NCBI RefSeq assembly: GCF_000698595.1
Contig: NZ_JFHC01000002.1
Location: forward strand, 186,001 to 250,000
Direction of reading: 5' to 3'
DNA from: Caballeronia glathei
GTDB taxonomy: Bacteria; Pseudomonadota; Gammaproteobacteria; Burkholderiales; Burkholderiaceae
Length of the DNA stretch: 64,000 nt
Each line of letters starts with the position of its first letter. Positions within the stretch are counted from its first letter, which is position 1. The notes below the pieces were generated by a model. That model searched no databases, was not told where the DNA came from, and saw only the letters and a list, made by a program, of their open reading frames with translations. A program made the translations under genes and the position numbers. Of the stretch, positions 1-9,086 are shown in pieces.

Positions 1-887
1 TCCGGCTGCCGCAGCTTCTGATCGTCACGTGGCGGGGCCAGCCCGGCGTCGCGGACGAACCGCAGCACGCGCTGATGGGACCGGTCACGCCCGCGATGCT
101 CGACACGATGGAAATTCCGTGGGAGCTGTTCCCCACCGAAGCCGATGCGATCGGCCCGGCGCTCGATCGCGCGACCGAACACATGGACCGCACCGGCCGG
201 CCCTACGCGCTCGTGATGCAGAAGGGCAGCGTCGCGCCGTATGCGCTGAAGAAGACCGGTCTCGTGGGCGTGCGTGAACGCGCCGTGCGGGTAGAGCCGC
301 AGCGCTTCGCGGGCGAGCGCGTCACGCGCCACGACGCGTTGCAGCGCGTGATCGCGCACACGCCGAAAGGCTCGACGGTCGTGCTCGCATCGACGGGTTT
401 CTGCGGCCGCGAGCTCTACGCCATCGACGATCGCGAGAACCAGCTGTATCTCGTCGGCTCGATGGGCTGCGTCGCGCCGATGGCGCTCGGCCTCGCGCTT
501 TCGCGGCCCGACCTGCGGGTCGTCGCGCTCGACGGCGACGGCGCCGCGCTGATGCGCATGGGCGTGTTCGCGACACTCGGCGCCTACGGTCCGGCGAATC
601 TCATGCACCTGCTGCTCGACAACGGCGCGCACGAATCGACGGGCGGTCAGGCGACGGTGTCGCGCGGCGTGGACTTTGCGGCGATCGCGTCGGCGTGTGG
701 CTATGCGCTCGCGCTCGATGGCGACGATATCGGCGTGATCGACCGCCTGTTCGACGCGAAGGACGTCGACGGCGTGCGCTTCGCGCGGCTGTCGATCCGG
801 ACCGGTACGCCCGGCGACCTGCCGCGTCCGTCGATCACGCCGGAAGACGTGCGCGCGCGCCTGCAGAGGCATCTCGCCGGTCGTTGA
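1..887 (+). CDS. aepY: Phosphonopyruvate decarboxylase, C-terminal part (cut by left edge)
   Basis: The frame is open from the left edge (first full codon at base 3) and gives 294 residues; the N-terminal thiamine diphosphate (ThDP) PYR domain lies mostly outside. The family decarboxylates phosphonopyruvate to phosphonoacetaldehyde in phosphonate metabolism, in the cytoplasm. Visible blocks are TWRGQPG and QHALMGPVTP near the start and a C-terminal ThDP-binding domain with GSMGC and the Mg/ThDP signature DGDGAALMRMG followed about 25 residues later by DNGAHESTGGQ. ATG at 75 is internal, because the conserved TWRGQPG block precedes it. Phosphonopyruvate mutase and transaminase partners, if present, would be upstream of the window. 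A sulfopyruvate decarboxylase is the main alternative, since both belong to one family. Confidence 0.85.
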   Translation, partial: RLPQLLIVTWRGQPGVADEPQHALMGPVTPAMLDTMEIPWELFPTEADAIGPALDRATEHMDRTGRPYALVMQKGSVAPYALKKTGLVGVRERAVRVEPQRFAGERVTRHDALQRVIAHTPKGSTVVLASTGFCGRELYAIDDRENQLYLVGSMGCVAPMALGLALSRPDLRVVALDGDGAALMRMGVFATLGAYGPANLMHLLLDNGAHESTGGQATVSRGVDFAAIASACGYALALDGDDIGVIDRLFDAKDVDGVRFARLSIRTGTPGDLPRPSITPEDVRARLQRHLAGR

Positions 888-990
888 CCCCGATTGAATC
901 CGCATTGAACGCGCACTGAACGCGCTGAGAGCGCGGCCGCCCGGGCCGCCTCTCGGCCGAGGAACGCGGGCGCCGGTGCGCCGCGATGCA

Positions 991-1428
991 CTAGTCCTGT
1001 TTGCAGAAAATCGCGGTCATGAAGGGCGCGGCGGTGTGGATCGAAGCGTCGCTGCCCGCTGCGCGAACCTTCTGTTCCACCGCGCTCGAGCGGCCGATCA
1101 CCACCGCGCCGTAGGCCGAGTCCGCAATGGGCTCGCCGCTGCCGCGCCGGAATATCTCGTCGTCCTTCTGGTAGCCGACGACCGCGTAGACCTTGAACCC
1201 GAACGCCGTCAGTTCGCTACCGTGCGTCGTGCGAAACACGTTGACCGAATTCGGCTCGACGCGCATCGGGCTCGTCTCGATCAGGTGGTCGCGCTGCAGG
1301 GGCGCGACGACGGCATGTGCCGTCGACTTGCAGTCGAGCTGTGCGTCGATGGCGTAGGCATGCGACAGCGCGGGCAGCAGGGCGGCCGCGCCAAGCGCGA
1401 TGCGAATGGTCTGTGAATATGACTTCAT
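991..1428 (-). CDS. Small exported protein of unknown function
   Basis: This 145-aa protein starts with a clear Sec signal peptide: basic MKSYSQTIR, a hydrophobic run to about residue 20 and a cleavage site around SHAYA. The mature part has two cysteines, one near residue 33 (DCKST) and one three residues from the C-terminus (CKQD). Such a pair could form one periplasmic disulfide. I do not recognise the family. It is convergent with the phosphonopyruvate decarboxylase gene, and its start has no strong Shine-Dalgarno sequence. It stands alone, so the neighbours do not suggest a role. Confidence 0.7.
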   Translation of the reverse strand: MKSYSQTIRIALGAAALLPALSHAYAIDAQLDCKSTAHAVVAPLQRDHLIETSPMRVEPNSVNVFRTTHGSELTAFGFKVYAVVGYQKDDEIFRRGSGEPIADSAYGAVVIGRSSAVEQKVRAAGSDASIHTAAPFMTAIFCKQD

Positions 1429-1804
1429 GGCGTGTGCAACGGGACTGGCTGTAATTCTTGAAGGCAGACTTTAACGTCAAACGCGCGAGCGTGCTTGTCT
1501 GCTCGCGCGCGTCACGTCGCGGCATGACGCACGTCATGCGAGGGTGGTCCGCCAACCGGGCGTGCAGGCGGCGGCCTTCACCCATGCCGGCTTCCGCAAT
1601 ACCAGTTGAATGTCTTGCGGCACGACGGTGGTTGCCGGTTGCGTCGCCGTGCCGGTCGAGTCGTGGCCGCTGATAACCCGGTCGTTCGAAGTCGATGAGA
1701 CCGGCCGCCGATGGCGACCGCCGTGCTGTGTGAGGGCGAGGGCACTGTCTCAGATGGCGTGAAGCGTCTGAATCGGTCAGGCGTCAGGGGCAGAACGTCA
1801 TGGG
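1429..1804. other. Gene-free stretch between exported protein and purine operon
   Basis: No convincing gene is visible in these 376 bases. They hold a perfect inverted repeat GCATGACG-CA-CGTCATGC (1522-1539), which could be an operator for the exported protein gene starting at 1428. A looser inverted pair CGCGCGAGC / GCTCGCGCG lies between about 1480 and 1510. No rho-independent terminator is visible for guaD, which ends at 1805. Confidence 0.5.
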
Positions 1805-3133
1805 TCAGGCGGCCAGCTCCAGTGCCGCCGCGCGGCGCGCGCCGCGCTGATGAACGCGCTCGCCGGCGGCATACGTTTCGAACACCGCGCGGTCGTCGCC
1901 GAGGAGCGCGAACGCGAAGAGCAGTTCCTCGAGCGACCCGGCGCGCGCGGTCCGGCGGGCAAGAAGCGGCGTGGCCTGCGGGTCGAGCACGACGAAGTCC
2001 GCTTCGCTGCCGGGGGCGAGCGTGCCGACCGTGTCGTCGAGATCGAGCACCTTCGCCGCGCCCGTCGTCGCGAGCCAGAACATGCGCGTCGCGCTCAAAT
2101 TGTGGCCGGTGAGGCGCGCGATCTTGTGCGCTTCGTTCATCGTCTGCAGCATCGAGAACGACGTGCCGCCGCCGACGTCCGTCGCAAGCGCAACCGGCAT
2201 GTTGGCGGCGCCGGCCTTCTCGAAGTCGAAGAGGCCGCTGCCAAGGAACAGGTTCGAAGTGGGGCAGTGCGCTGCCACCGAGCCCGTTTCGGCCATGCGC
2301 CGGCGGTCGGTGTCGTCGAGATGGATGCAGTGGCCGTACACCGCGCGGCGGCGCAAGAGGCCGTAGTGATCGTAGATGTCGAGATAGCTGCGATGACCCG
2401 GGAAGAGGCCTTCGACCCATTTGATCTCGTCGGTGTTCTCCGCCACGTGGGTCTGGATGAACACGTCCTCGTGCGCGCGCGCGAGCACGCTGCACGCTTC
2501 GAGTTGCGCCTCGGTCGAGGTCGCCGCGAAGCGCGGCGTGAGCACGTACTGCTGGCGTCCGCGATTGTGCCAGCGCGCGATCAGCTCGGCGCTGTCGTCA
2601 TAGCCGGACTGCGCGGTGTCGCGCAGGAACTCCGGGCAGTTGCGGTCCATCAGCACCTTGCCCGCGACCATGCGCAGGTTGCGCGCTTCGCTCTCCGTGA
2701 AGAACGCGTCGGCGGATTCCTTGTGCACCGTGCAGTAGACGAGCGCCGTCGTCGTGCCGCAGGCAAGCAGCTCGTCGAGGAAAAAGCTTGCCGTCTCGCG
2801 CGCATGCGAGGGGTCGGCGAACGCGCGCTCGGTGGGGAACGTGTACGTGTTGAGCCACGGCAGGAGGCCCGGCGCGGGCGAGGCGATCATGTCCGTCTGC
2901 GGATAGTGGATGTGCGCGTCGATGAAGCCAGGCACGATCAGCTTGTCGCGCATCGATTTGATCACGGCGTCCGGCGCGATGCGCGCGGCAAGCGCCGTAT
3001 AGGCGCCGGCGGCGACCACGCGGCCGTCCTCGACGAGCAGGAGGCCGTCTTCCTCGAACACGGCGCCGTCGGCGGCATGTGCGGGATCGTCCCTGAAGGT
3101 CAGGAGGCGGGCGCGGTAGGCGGTTTGAGTCAT
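1805..3133 (-). CDS. guaD: Guanine deaminase
   Basis: This 442-aa amidohydrolase is of the usual guanine deaminase length. It hydrolyses guanine to xanthine and ammonia in the cytoplasm, feeding xanthine to the XdhAB enzyme encoded upstream. The metal-binding motif is PGFIDAHIHYPQTD (HxH at residues 74 and 76). Further metal and substrate motifs are IQTHVAEN, YGHCIHLDD and the C-terminal ATDVGGGTSFSM with its metal-ligand Asp. It is the last gene of a six-gene minus-strand purine operon, 31 bp after the permease stop codon. PQTDM after the HxH motif is characteristic of guanine deaminases rather than other amidohydrolases. Confidence 0.95.
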   Translation of the reverse strand: MTQTAYRARLLTFRDDPAHAADGAVFEEDGLLLVEDGRVVAAGAYTALAARIAPDAVIKSMRDKLIVPGFIDAHIHYPQTDMIASPAPGLLPWLNTYTFPTERAFADPSHARETASFFLDELLACGTTTALVYCTVHKESADAFFTESEARNLRMVAGKVLMDRNCPEFLRDTAQSGYDDSAELIARWHNRGRQQYVLTPRFAATSTEAQLEACSVLARAHEDVFIQTHVAENTDEIKWVEGLFPGHRSYLDIYDHYGLLRRRAVYGHCIHLDDTDRRRMAETGSVAAHCPTSNLFLGSGLFDFEKAGAANMPVALATDVGGGTSFSMLQTMNEAHKIARLTGHNLSATRMFWLATTGAAKVLDLDDTVGTLAPGSEADFVVLDPQATPLLARRTARAGSLEELLFAFALLGDDRAVFETYAAGERVHQRGARRAAALELAA

Positions 3134-3164
3134 GGTGAAGCGTCTCCGGATACTTTGATTGTGA

Positions 3165-4538
3165 TTAGAGCTGCGTGAGCAGCAACAGCGAGAGTGCGGC
3201 GACCACCCACATCGCCGGCCTGATTTCCTTCGCGCGTCCCGTGAAGGCCTTGATCACGACGAACGCGAGAAAGCCGTAGGCGATGCCGTCCGTGATCGAG
3301 TAGGTGAGCGGGATCAGAATCATCGCGAGGAAGGCGGGGATCGCTTCGTCAAAGCGATGCCATTCGATCTGCGTGATCGACTCCATCATGAACACGCCGA
3401 CCAGGACGAGCGCGGGCGCCGTCGCGATGGCGGGCACGAGCGAGAGCAGCGGCGAGAGAAACAGGAACGGCAGGAAGCACAGCCCCGCGACCACCGCGAC
3501 GAGCCCCGTGCGCCCGCCCGCCGAAATGCCCGCGGCCGATTCGATGTACGCGTTCGCCGGGCTCGTGCCGAGCGGCGCCGAGACGAGCGCCGAGAACGAA
3601 TCGACGATCATCGACTGGCGGATGTTGCGCGGATTGCCGTCCTTGTCGTAGAGCTTGCCCGCTTCGGAAATCGCCATGAAGGTGGAGAGGGCGTCGAAGA
3701 ACGACGTGAAGAGCATCACGAAGATGAAGGGCCAGTAGATGACCTTCAGCGAGCCGAGCAGGTCCAGTTGGCCGATGCCCGAAAAGTCCGGCGCCGCGAA
3801 GAGGCCGTTCCAGTTGACGAGCGTCTTCGTCGCGATCGCGGCGGGCCAGTACGCGGTGCCGTCGCCCCAGAAGCGGCCGATCGGGATTGCGATGAGGGTC
3901 GTGAACACGATGCCGAGCATCAGCGCGCCCGTCACGCGGCGCGCGACGAGGACCGTCGTGACCGCGAGGCCGATCAGGAACGTGACCACGACCGGATTGA
4001 GCGACGCGGAATGCACGATCGTGACCGGGTCGCCGACCACGAATTTCGCGTTCACGAGCCCGATCAGGCTGATGAAGAGGCCGATGCCGCACGACACCGC
4101 GTGCCGCAGGTTCGCCGGAATCGCATCCACGACGAGCTTGCGCGCGTTGAACGCCGCGAGCACCGCGAAGATCACGCCGGACCAGAACACGCAGCCGAGC
4201 GCGGTCTGCCACGGCATCTTGCCGCCGTGGACCATCACGAACGCGAAGAGCGCGTTCATGCCCATGCCGGGCGCGACGAGCACCGGGTTGCGCGCATAGA
4301 GGCCCATCGCGCAGCTGCCGAGAAAACTGACGATCACGGTGGCCGTGAGCGCCGCGGGGAAGGGCACGCCAGCCTGCGAGAGAATGCCCGGATTGACGAC
4401 GATGATGTACATCGCCGTGAGAAAGGTCGTGATGCCCGCGACGATTTCCGTTCTCGTGCGCGAGCCCGCCGCGCGGATGCCGAAGAAGCGCTCGAGCGTG
4501 GTCGTGTCGCGCGCGACGGTGGCTGTCGTTTCCATCAT
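3165..4538 (-). CDS. NCS2-family purine base permease (AzgA/GhxP type)
   Basis: Polytopic inner-membrane protein of 457 aa with about 12-14 hydrophobic segments. The family (COG2252) imports adenine, guanine or hypoxanthine with protons. Family blocks are TAMYIIVVNPGIL near the N-terminus, VAPGMGMNALFAF, FFDALSTFMAISEAG and APLGTSPANAYIESAAGI. I place the start at ATG 4538, one base after the stop of the upstream deaminase gene, so translation is probably coupled. A second ATG follows directly at 4535. The longer ORF to 4565 would overlap the deaminase and has an unlike N-terminus. The operon context, with base deaminases and xanthine dehydrogenase, supports purine bases as substrate. Which base is preferred cannot be read from the sequence. 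Confidence 0.9.
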   Translation of the reverse strand: MMETTATVARDTTTLERFFGIRAAGSRTRTEIVAGITTFLTAMYIIVVNPGILSQAGVPFPAALTATVIVSFLGSCAMGLYARNPVLVAPGMGMNALFAFVMVHGGKMPWQTALGCVFWSGVIFAVLAAFNARKLVVDAIPANLRHAVSCGIGLFISLIGLVNAKFVVGDPVTIVHSASLNPVVVTFLIGLAVTTVLVARRVTGALMLGIVFTTLIAIPIGRFWGDGTAYWPAAIATKTLVNWNGLFAAPDFSGIGQLDLLGSLKVIYWPFIFVMLFTSFFDALSTFMAISEAGKLYDKDGNPRNIRQSMIVDSFSALVSAPLGTSPANAYIESAAGISAGGRTGLVAVVAGLCFLPFLFLSPLLSLVPAIATAPALVLVGVFMMESITQIEWHRFDEAIPAFLAMILIPLTYSITDGIAYGFLAFVVIKAFTGRAKEIRPAMWVVAALSLLLLTQL

Positions 4539-4539
4539 G

Positions 4540-5568
4540 TCAGGCCGCCGCGTTCCAGTGGGCATCGAGCTTCGCGATCATCGCGTCGCGCTCCTCCGGC
4601 GTCACGAACGACGCCTCAAGGCTGTTCCTGAGCAGCGTGTAGACCTCGTCTTCGGAAAGCTTCAGCGCATCGACGATCGCGAAGTAGTTGGCGTTCACGT
4701 AGCCGCCGAAGTACGCGGGGTCGTCGGAGTTGACCATCACCGCGACGCCCTGGTCGAGCAGGTCCTTGAGCGTGTGCTTCGCCATGTCGTCGAAGACGCA
4801 GAGTTTCAGGTTCGACAGCGGGCACACCGTCAGCGCGATGCGCGCGTCGGCAAGACGCGCGACGAGCGCCGGGTCTTCGATGCTGCGCACGCCGTGATCG
4901 ACCCGGTCCACCTTAAGCAGGTCGAGCGCTTCGTAGACGTAGGCGGGCGGCCCTTCCTCGCCCGCATGCGCGACGAGCTTGAGGCCCTTGTCGCGGGCCT
5001 TCGCGAACACGCGCCCGAACTTCGACGGCGGATGCCCGCGCTCGGACGAATCGAGCCCCACGCCGATCAGGCGATGCCGGTACTGGTCGAAAAGCGGCAG
5101 GGCGGCATCGAAGGTCGCGAGCGCATCCTCTTCCGGCAGATGGCGCAGGAAGCAGAGAATCAGCTTGCTCGTCATGCCGCGCGTTTCGCCCTCGGCCAGT
5201 GCGCGCTCGATGCCCGCGACGACCGTCCCGATCGGCACGCCGCGCTCGGTATGCGTCTGCGGGTCGAAGAAGATCTCCGCGTGCGTGACGTGATCGGCGA
5301 GCGCGCGCTCCACGTAGGCCATCGTCATGTCGTAGAAATCCTGCTCGTGCAGCAGCACGCTCGCGCCCGCGTAGTAGATGTCGAGGAACGACTGCAGGTC
5401 GGTGAACGCATAGGCGGCGCGCAGAGCGTCAATTGAGTCGTACGCGAGCTTCACGCCGTTTCTTTGCGCGAGCTGGAAGATCAGCTCGGGTTCGAGCGAG
5501 CCTTCGATGTGGATGTGCAGCTCCGCCTTGGGCGCGCGTGCGATCTTGTCGGCGAGTGTGGGATTCAT
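4540..5568 (-). CDS. add: Adenine/adenosine deaminase family protein (probably adenine deaminase)
   Basis: Zinc-dependent deaminase of 342 aa, removing the 6-amino group of adenine or adenosine. Metal and catalytic motifs are [15 protein letters not shown] (His18, His20), [22 protein letters not shown] and [16 protein letters not shown]. The last block, together with [16 protein letters not shown], resembles bacterial type 2 adenine deaminases (Pseudomonas PA0148 type) more than true adenosine deaminases, so adenine to hypoxanthine is the more likely reaction; annotation pipelines commonly label it add. The start is ATG 5568 (MNPTLADK); the upstream extension of the frame is a shadow of xdhC. 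It lies 53 bp after xdhC in the purine operon. Its hypoxanthine product would be oxidised by XdhAB. Confidence 0.9.
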   Translation of the reverse strand: MNPTLADKIARAPKAELHIHIEGSLEPELIFQLAQRNGVKLAYDSIDALRAAYAFTDLQSFLDIYYAGASVLLHEQDFYDMTMAYVERALADHVTHAEIFFDPQTHTERGVPIGTVVAGIERALAEGETRGMTSKLILCFLRHLPEEDALATFDAALPLFDQYRHRLIGVGLDSSERGHPPSKFGRVFAKARDKGLKLVAHAGEEGPPAYVYEALDLLKVDRVDHGVRSIEDPALVARLADARIALTVCPLSNLKLCVFDDMAKHTLKDLLDQGVAVMVNSDDPAYFGGYVNANYFAIVDALKLSEDEVYTLLRNSLEASFVTPEERDAMIAKLDAHWNAAA

Positions 5569-5621
5569 GTTGTTCTGGTCTGTCTGGCTTTGAAAAACGG
5601 GGCTGGGGTGGTGCGCGCGGC

Positions 5622-6632
5622 TCACGCCATCTGCTGCGAGTGCGCGTGAGCGTTCGCTTCGACTGCCTGCAGCAGCTGGGCCGCCGCGGCGACCGCGATG
5701 ATTTCCGGCGACTTGTCGACGATGCCGCCCACACCGATCGGGCACATCATGCGGGCGATGCGCGCCGGGTCGATGCCGCGCGCAGCGAGCCGGTGCTCGA
5801 ACTGCTTTCGCTTCGTATGCGAGCCGATCATGCCGAAAAACGCGAAGTCGCCGCGCCGCAGGATGCGTTCCGCAAGCACGAGATCGACGGTGTGGTTGTG
5901 CGTCATCACGACGAAATACGTGTGCGGCGGCGCGGCGTCGACGGCCGAGTCGGGGGCGTCGTTCGCGTCGATCGTGACGTTGTCCGGCACGAACTGCGCG
6001 GCGGGAAACGACGCGTCGCGCTCGTCGACCCACGTGACACGGCAGGGCAGCGTGGCGAGCACGCGCACGAGCGCCGCGCCGACATGGCCCGCGCCGAACA
6101 GCACCACCGGGAACTCGCGCGGGGCGATGGTCTCGGTGAGGAGCGCGCCGCTGTCGTCGAAACCGGCGCCGTCCCACAGCAGGCAGTCCGGGTCCGACAC
6201 GCCCGGCTCGGGGTCCGAGATCATCACCGCATCGGGCGAGGCGCCGAACGAGACGCTTCGCACGGTCGCGAGGCCTTGCGCCGTGCGCTTGCCGAGCGAG
6301 GTGACCCAGCCGAGATCGGACACGTCGAGCCGCTCGAACGCGAGCACGACGGCGCCGCCGCAGCACTGGCCGAGGCTCGGCCCGAGCGCGAAGCGTTCGA
6401 GCCGCCGCATGCGCGAGCTGCGCATGCCGTCCCTGAGCACCTGCCGCGCGGTCTCGATCGCCTTCCATTCGAGGTGGCCGCCGCCGATCGTATAGCGCGC
6501 TTCCTCGCGCGTGACGATCATCTTCGTGCCGGGCTCGCGCGGCGCGGAGCCTTCGATGCGCGCGACCGTCACGAGCACGACGGCGTCGCCGTGCGCGAGC
6601 AGTTGTTGCAGGTCGTGCAGCCAGGCTTGCAT
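5622..6632 (-). CDS. xdhC: Xanthine dehydrogenase accessory protein XdhC
   Basis: This 336-aa protein has the XdhC/CoxI N-terminal domain (about residues 10-75: [15 protein letters not shown] and [10 protein letters not shown]). It also has a C-terminal Rossmann-like domain (from about residue 170, [18 protein letters not shown]). In characterised systems XdhC binds molybdenum cofactor, supports its sulfuration and inserts it into XdhB. It acts in the cytoplasm as a dedicated chaperone and not as a subunit. It sits 56 bp downstream of xdhB and 53 bp upstream of the deaminase gene. The conserved N-terminal cysteine is present in the [10 protein letters not shown] block at about residue 93-102. 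Confidence 0.95.
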   Translation of the reverse strand: MQAWLHDLQQLLAHGDAVVLVTVARIEGSAPREPGTKMIVTREEARYTIGGGHLEWKAIETARQVLRDGMRSSRMRRLERFALGPSLGQCCGGAVVLAFERLDVSDLGWVTSLGKRTAQGLATVRSVSFGASPDAVMISDPEPGVSDPDCLLWDGAGFDDSGALLTETIAPREFPVVLFGAGHVGAALVRVLATLPCRVTWVDERDASFPAAQFVPDNVTIDANDAPDSAVDAAPPHTYFVVMTHNHTVDLVLAERILRRGDFAFFGMIGSHTKRKQFEHRLAARGIDPARIARMMCPIGVGGIVDKSPEIIAVAAAAQLLQAVEANAHAHSQQMA

Positions 6633-6688
6633 CGGATGCGCTCCAAAAAAGTTGACGCGCCGGAAGCCGTCTTCCGGCGTCGTGGCCG

Positions 6689-9076
6689 CTAGTTTACCGG
6701 GGCGGGCTGTGCCGCTTCGCGCGCGCGCGGTTCGTGAATGCGCGCAGCCTGTGCTTCGAGCGCGTCGAGAATCGCTTCGGGCGTCGCCGGGGCGCGCAGC
6801 GTCGGCGCGTGTCGCGAGTCGGGCGCAACCGATGCGATCGCCGCGCGAATCGCGAGCAGCACCGAGAACGCCAGCAGGAGCGGCGGCTCGCCGACCGCCT
6901 TCGAGCGGAAGATCGTCGGCTCGTCATTGTCGTTGCGATAGAGCGCGACGTTGAACGCGGCCGGCGTGTCGCTCACGGCGGGAATCTTGTAGGTGGACGG
7001 CGCGTGCGTCATCAGGCGGCCGTCGCGGTTCCACCAGAGTTCCTCGGTGGTCAGCCAGCCCATGCCCTGGATGAATCCGCCCTCCACCTGGCCGATGTCG
7101 ATGGCCGGGTTGATCGACCGGCCGGCGTCGTGCAGCAGGTCCGCGCGCAGGAGCTTCCACTCGCCGGTGAGCGTATCGACGACCACTTCCGACACCGCCG
7201 CGCCATACGCGAAGTAGTAGAACGGATGGCCCTGCAGCGTCTTCGCGTCCCAGTGCACCCTCGGCGTGGCGTAGAAGCCGTCCGACCAGAGCTGCACGCG
7301 CGCGAGATACGCGGCCGCGACGAGCTGGTCGAAGGGCATCTGCCCGCCGTTCGATTCGACGATGCCGTTATGGAAGCTCACCTCGCTCGCCGTGCCGCCG
7401 AGCTGCTTCGCGGCAAGTTCCGCGAGGCGCGCGCGGATCCGGAGCGCCGCGGCCTCGGCGGCCTTGCCGTTCAGGTCGCTGCCGGTCGAGGCGGCCGTCG
7501 CGGAGGTGTTCGCGACCTTCGACGTATCGGTGGCGCTCACGCGCACGCGCGAGAGTGCCACGCCGAGCGTGCTTGCAACCACCTGAGCGACCTTCGTGTT
7601 GAGCCCCTGGCCCATCTCGGTGCCGCCGTGATTCACGAGCACGGAGCCGTCCTTGTAGACGTGCACGAGCGCGCCCGCCTGGTTCAGGAACGGCACGTTG
7701 AACGAGATGCCGAACTTCACCGGGTTGAACGCGATGCCGCGCCTGAGCACCGGGCTCGCCGCGTTGAATTCCGCGATCTCTGCGCGGCGCGCGTGATAGG
7801 CGCTCGATGCGATCAGCTCGTCGGTGAGCGGGGCGATCACGTTGTCCTCGACCGTCTGCCCGTAGGGCGTCACGTCCCGCTCGCCGATGCCGTAGAAATT
7901 CGCGCGCCGCACGTCGAGCGGATCGAGCGCGAGATGCTGCGCGATCTCGTCGAGCATGACTTCCATCACGAGCGCGCCCTGCGGTCCCCCGAAGCCCCGA
8001 AACGCCGTGTTCGACTGCGTGTTCGTCTTGCAGGCCAGTGCGAGGATATCGACGTCGCTCAGGTAATAGGCGTTGTCGAAATGGCAGACGGCGCGCGTCG
8101 CGACTGCGCCTGACAGGTCCGCCGAATAGCCCGCGCGCAACGCGATTTCGACCCGCGCGCCCGCAAGCCGCCCGTCGTCGCCGAAGCCCGCCTCCCAGGT
8201 GTAGACGGCGTCGTGGCGCTTGCCGGTGATCATGAAATCGTCGTCGCGATCGGCGCGCAGCTTGACCGGGCGGCGCAGCGCGTGAGCGGCGAGCGCCGCG
8301 ACGCACGCGAACACCGCCGACTGCGATTCCTTGCCGCCGAAGCCGCCGCCCATGCGGCGGCACTCGCAGGTCACGTTGTGTGTCGGCCAGTCGAGCATGT
8401 GCGCGACGACGTGCTGCATTTCGCTCGGATGCTGCGTCGAACTGTGCACGAGCATGCCGTCGAGTTCCTTCGGGATCGCATAGGCAACCTGCCCTTCGAG
8501 ATAGAACTGCTCCTGCCCGCCCACCTCGAATTCGCCCGCGATGCGATGCTTCGCGGCGGCGATCGCAGCAATCGGATCGCCGCGCCGCAGATGCAGCGGC
8601 GGCAGCACGAACTGCTTTTTCTCCTTCGCCTCGCGCGGCGTGAGCACGGCTTCGAGCAGCTCGTAGCGCACCACGTTCTCGCTTTTTGCGAGCGCGGCCG
8701 CGCGGCGGGCGAGATCGTGGCTCTCGGCGATCACCGCGAACACCGGCTGGCCGAGATACTGCACGATGCCGTCGGCGAGGATCGGATCGTCGTGCAGCAC
8801 CGGGCCGCAATTGTTCTCGCCGGGGATGTCGGCGGCGGTCAGCACCGCGACCACGCCGGGCGCGGCGCGCACCGCGTCGAGATCGAGCGCGACGATGCGC
8901 GCGTGCGCATGCCGCGACAGGCCGAGCGCCGCGTGCAGGGTGCCGCGCAGCTCGGGGATGTCGTCGGTGTAGGTCGCCTCGCCGCTCACGTGCAGCGTCG
9001 CCGATTCGTGCGGCAGGGCGGCGCCGATCGCTTGCGGTTCCTGCTCTGCGGTGAGCGGTTCGCCTGCTTTGTTCAT
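6689..9076 (-). CDS. xdhB: Xanthine dehydrogenase, molybdopterin-binding large subunit
   Basis: Large subunit (795 aa) of the two-subunit bacterial xanthine dehydrogenase, which oxidises hypoxanthine to xanthine and xanthine to urate. It carries the molybdenum-pterin site. Motifs are [10 protein letters not shown], the [11 protein letters not shown] loop with its substrate Arg, and near the C-terminus [10 protein letters not shown] with the catalytic Glu. The start is ATG 9076 (MNKAGEPLT), set by the ribosome binding site GAAGGAG 5-6 bases upstream. That site overlaps the xdhA stop codon, so the two subunits are translationally coupled. The 17 extra residues of the longer frame are not conserved. 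Confidence 0.96.
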   Translation of the reverse strand: MNKAGEPLTAEQEPQAIGAALPHESATLHVSGEATYTDDIPELRGTLHAALGLSRHAHARIVALDLDAVRAAPGVVAVLTAADIPGENNCGPVLHDDPILADGIVQYLGQPVFAVIAESHDLARRAAALAKSENVVRYELLEAVLTPREAKEKKQFVLPPLHLRRGDPIAAIAAAKHRIAGEFEVGGQEQFYLEGQVAYAIPKELDGMLVHSSTQHPSEMQHVVAHMLDWPTHNVTCECRRMGGGFGGKESQSAVFACVAALAAHALRRPVKLRADRDDDFMITGKRHDAVYTWEAGFGDDGRLAGARVEIALRAGYSADLSGAVATRAVCHFDNAYYLSDVDILALACKTNTQSNTAFRGFGGPQGALVMEVMLDEIAQHLALDPLDVRRANFYGIGERDVTPYGQTVEDNVIAPLTDELIASSAYHARRAEIAEFNAASPVLRRGIAFNPVKFGISFNVPFLNQAGALVHVYKDGSVLVNHGGTEMGQGLNTKVAQVVASTLGVALSRVRVSATDTSKVANTSATAASTGSDLNGKAAEAAALRIRARLAELAAKQLGGTASEVSFHNGIVESNGGQMPFDQLVAAAYLARVQLWSDGFYATPRVHWDAKTLQGHPFYYFAYGAAVSEVVVDTLTGEWKLLRADLLHDAGRSINPAIDIGQVEGGFIQGMGWLTTEELWWNRDGRLMTHAPSTYKIPAVSDTPAAFNVALYRNDNDEPTIFRSKAVGEPPLLLAFSVLLAIRAAIASVAPDSRHAPTLRAPATPEAILDALEAQAARIHEPRAREAAQPAPVN

Positions 9077-9086
9077 GGCTGCTCCT

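Noticed and set aside
925..965. GC-rich inverted repeat after the phosphonopyruvate decarboxylase gene
   Set aside because: GCGGCC..GGCCGC pairing is expected in such GC-rich DNA, and no T-run follows on either strand, so I do not call a terminator.
4540..6468. 642-codon frame that appears to fuse the deaminase with an upstream arginine-rich protein
   Set aside because: The upstream 300 codons are the shadow of xdhC in another frame; the deaminase starts at ATG 5568.
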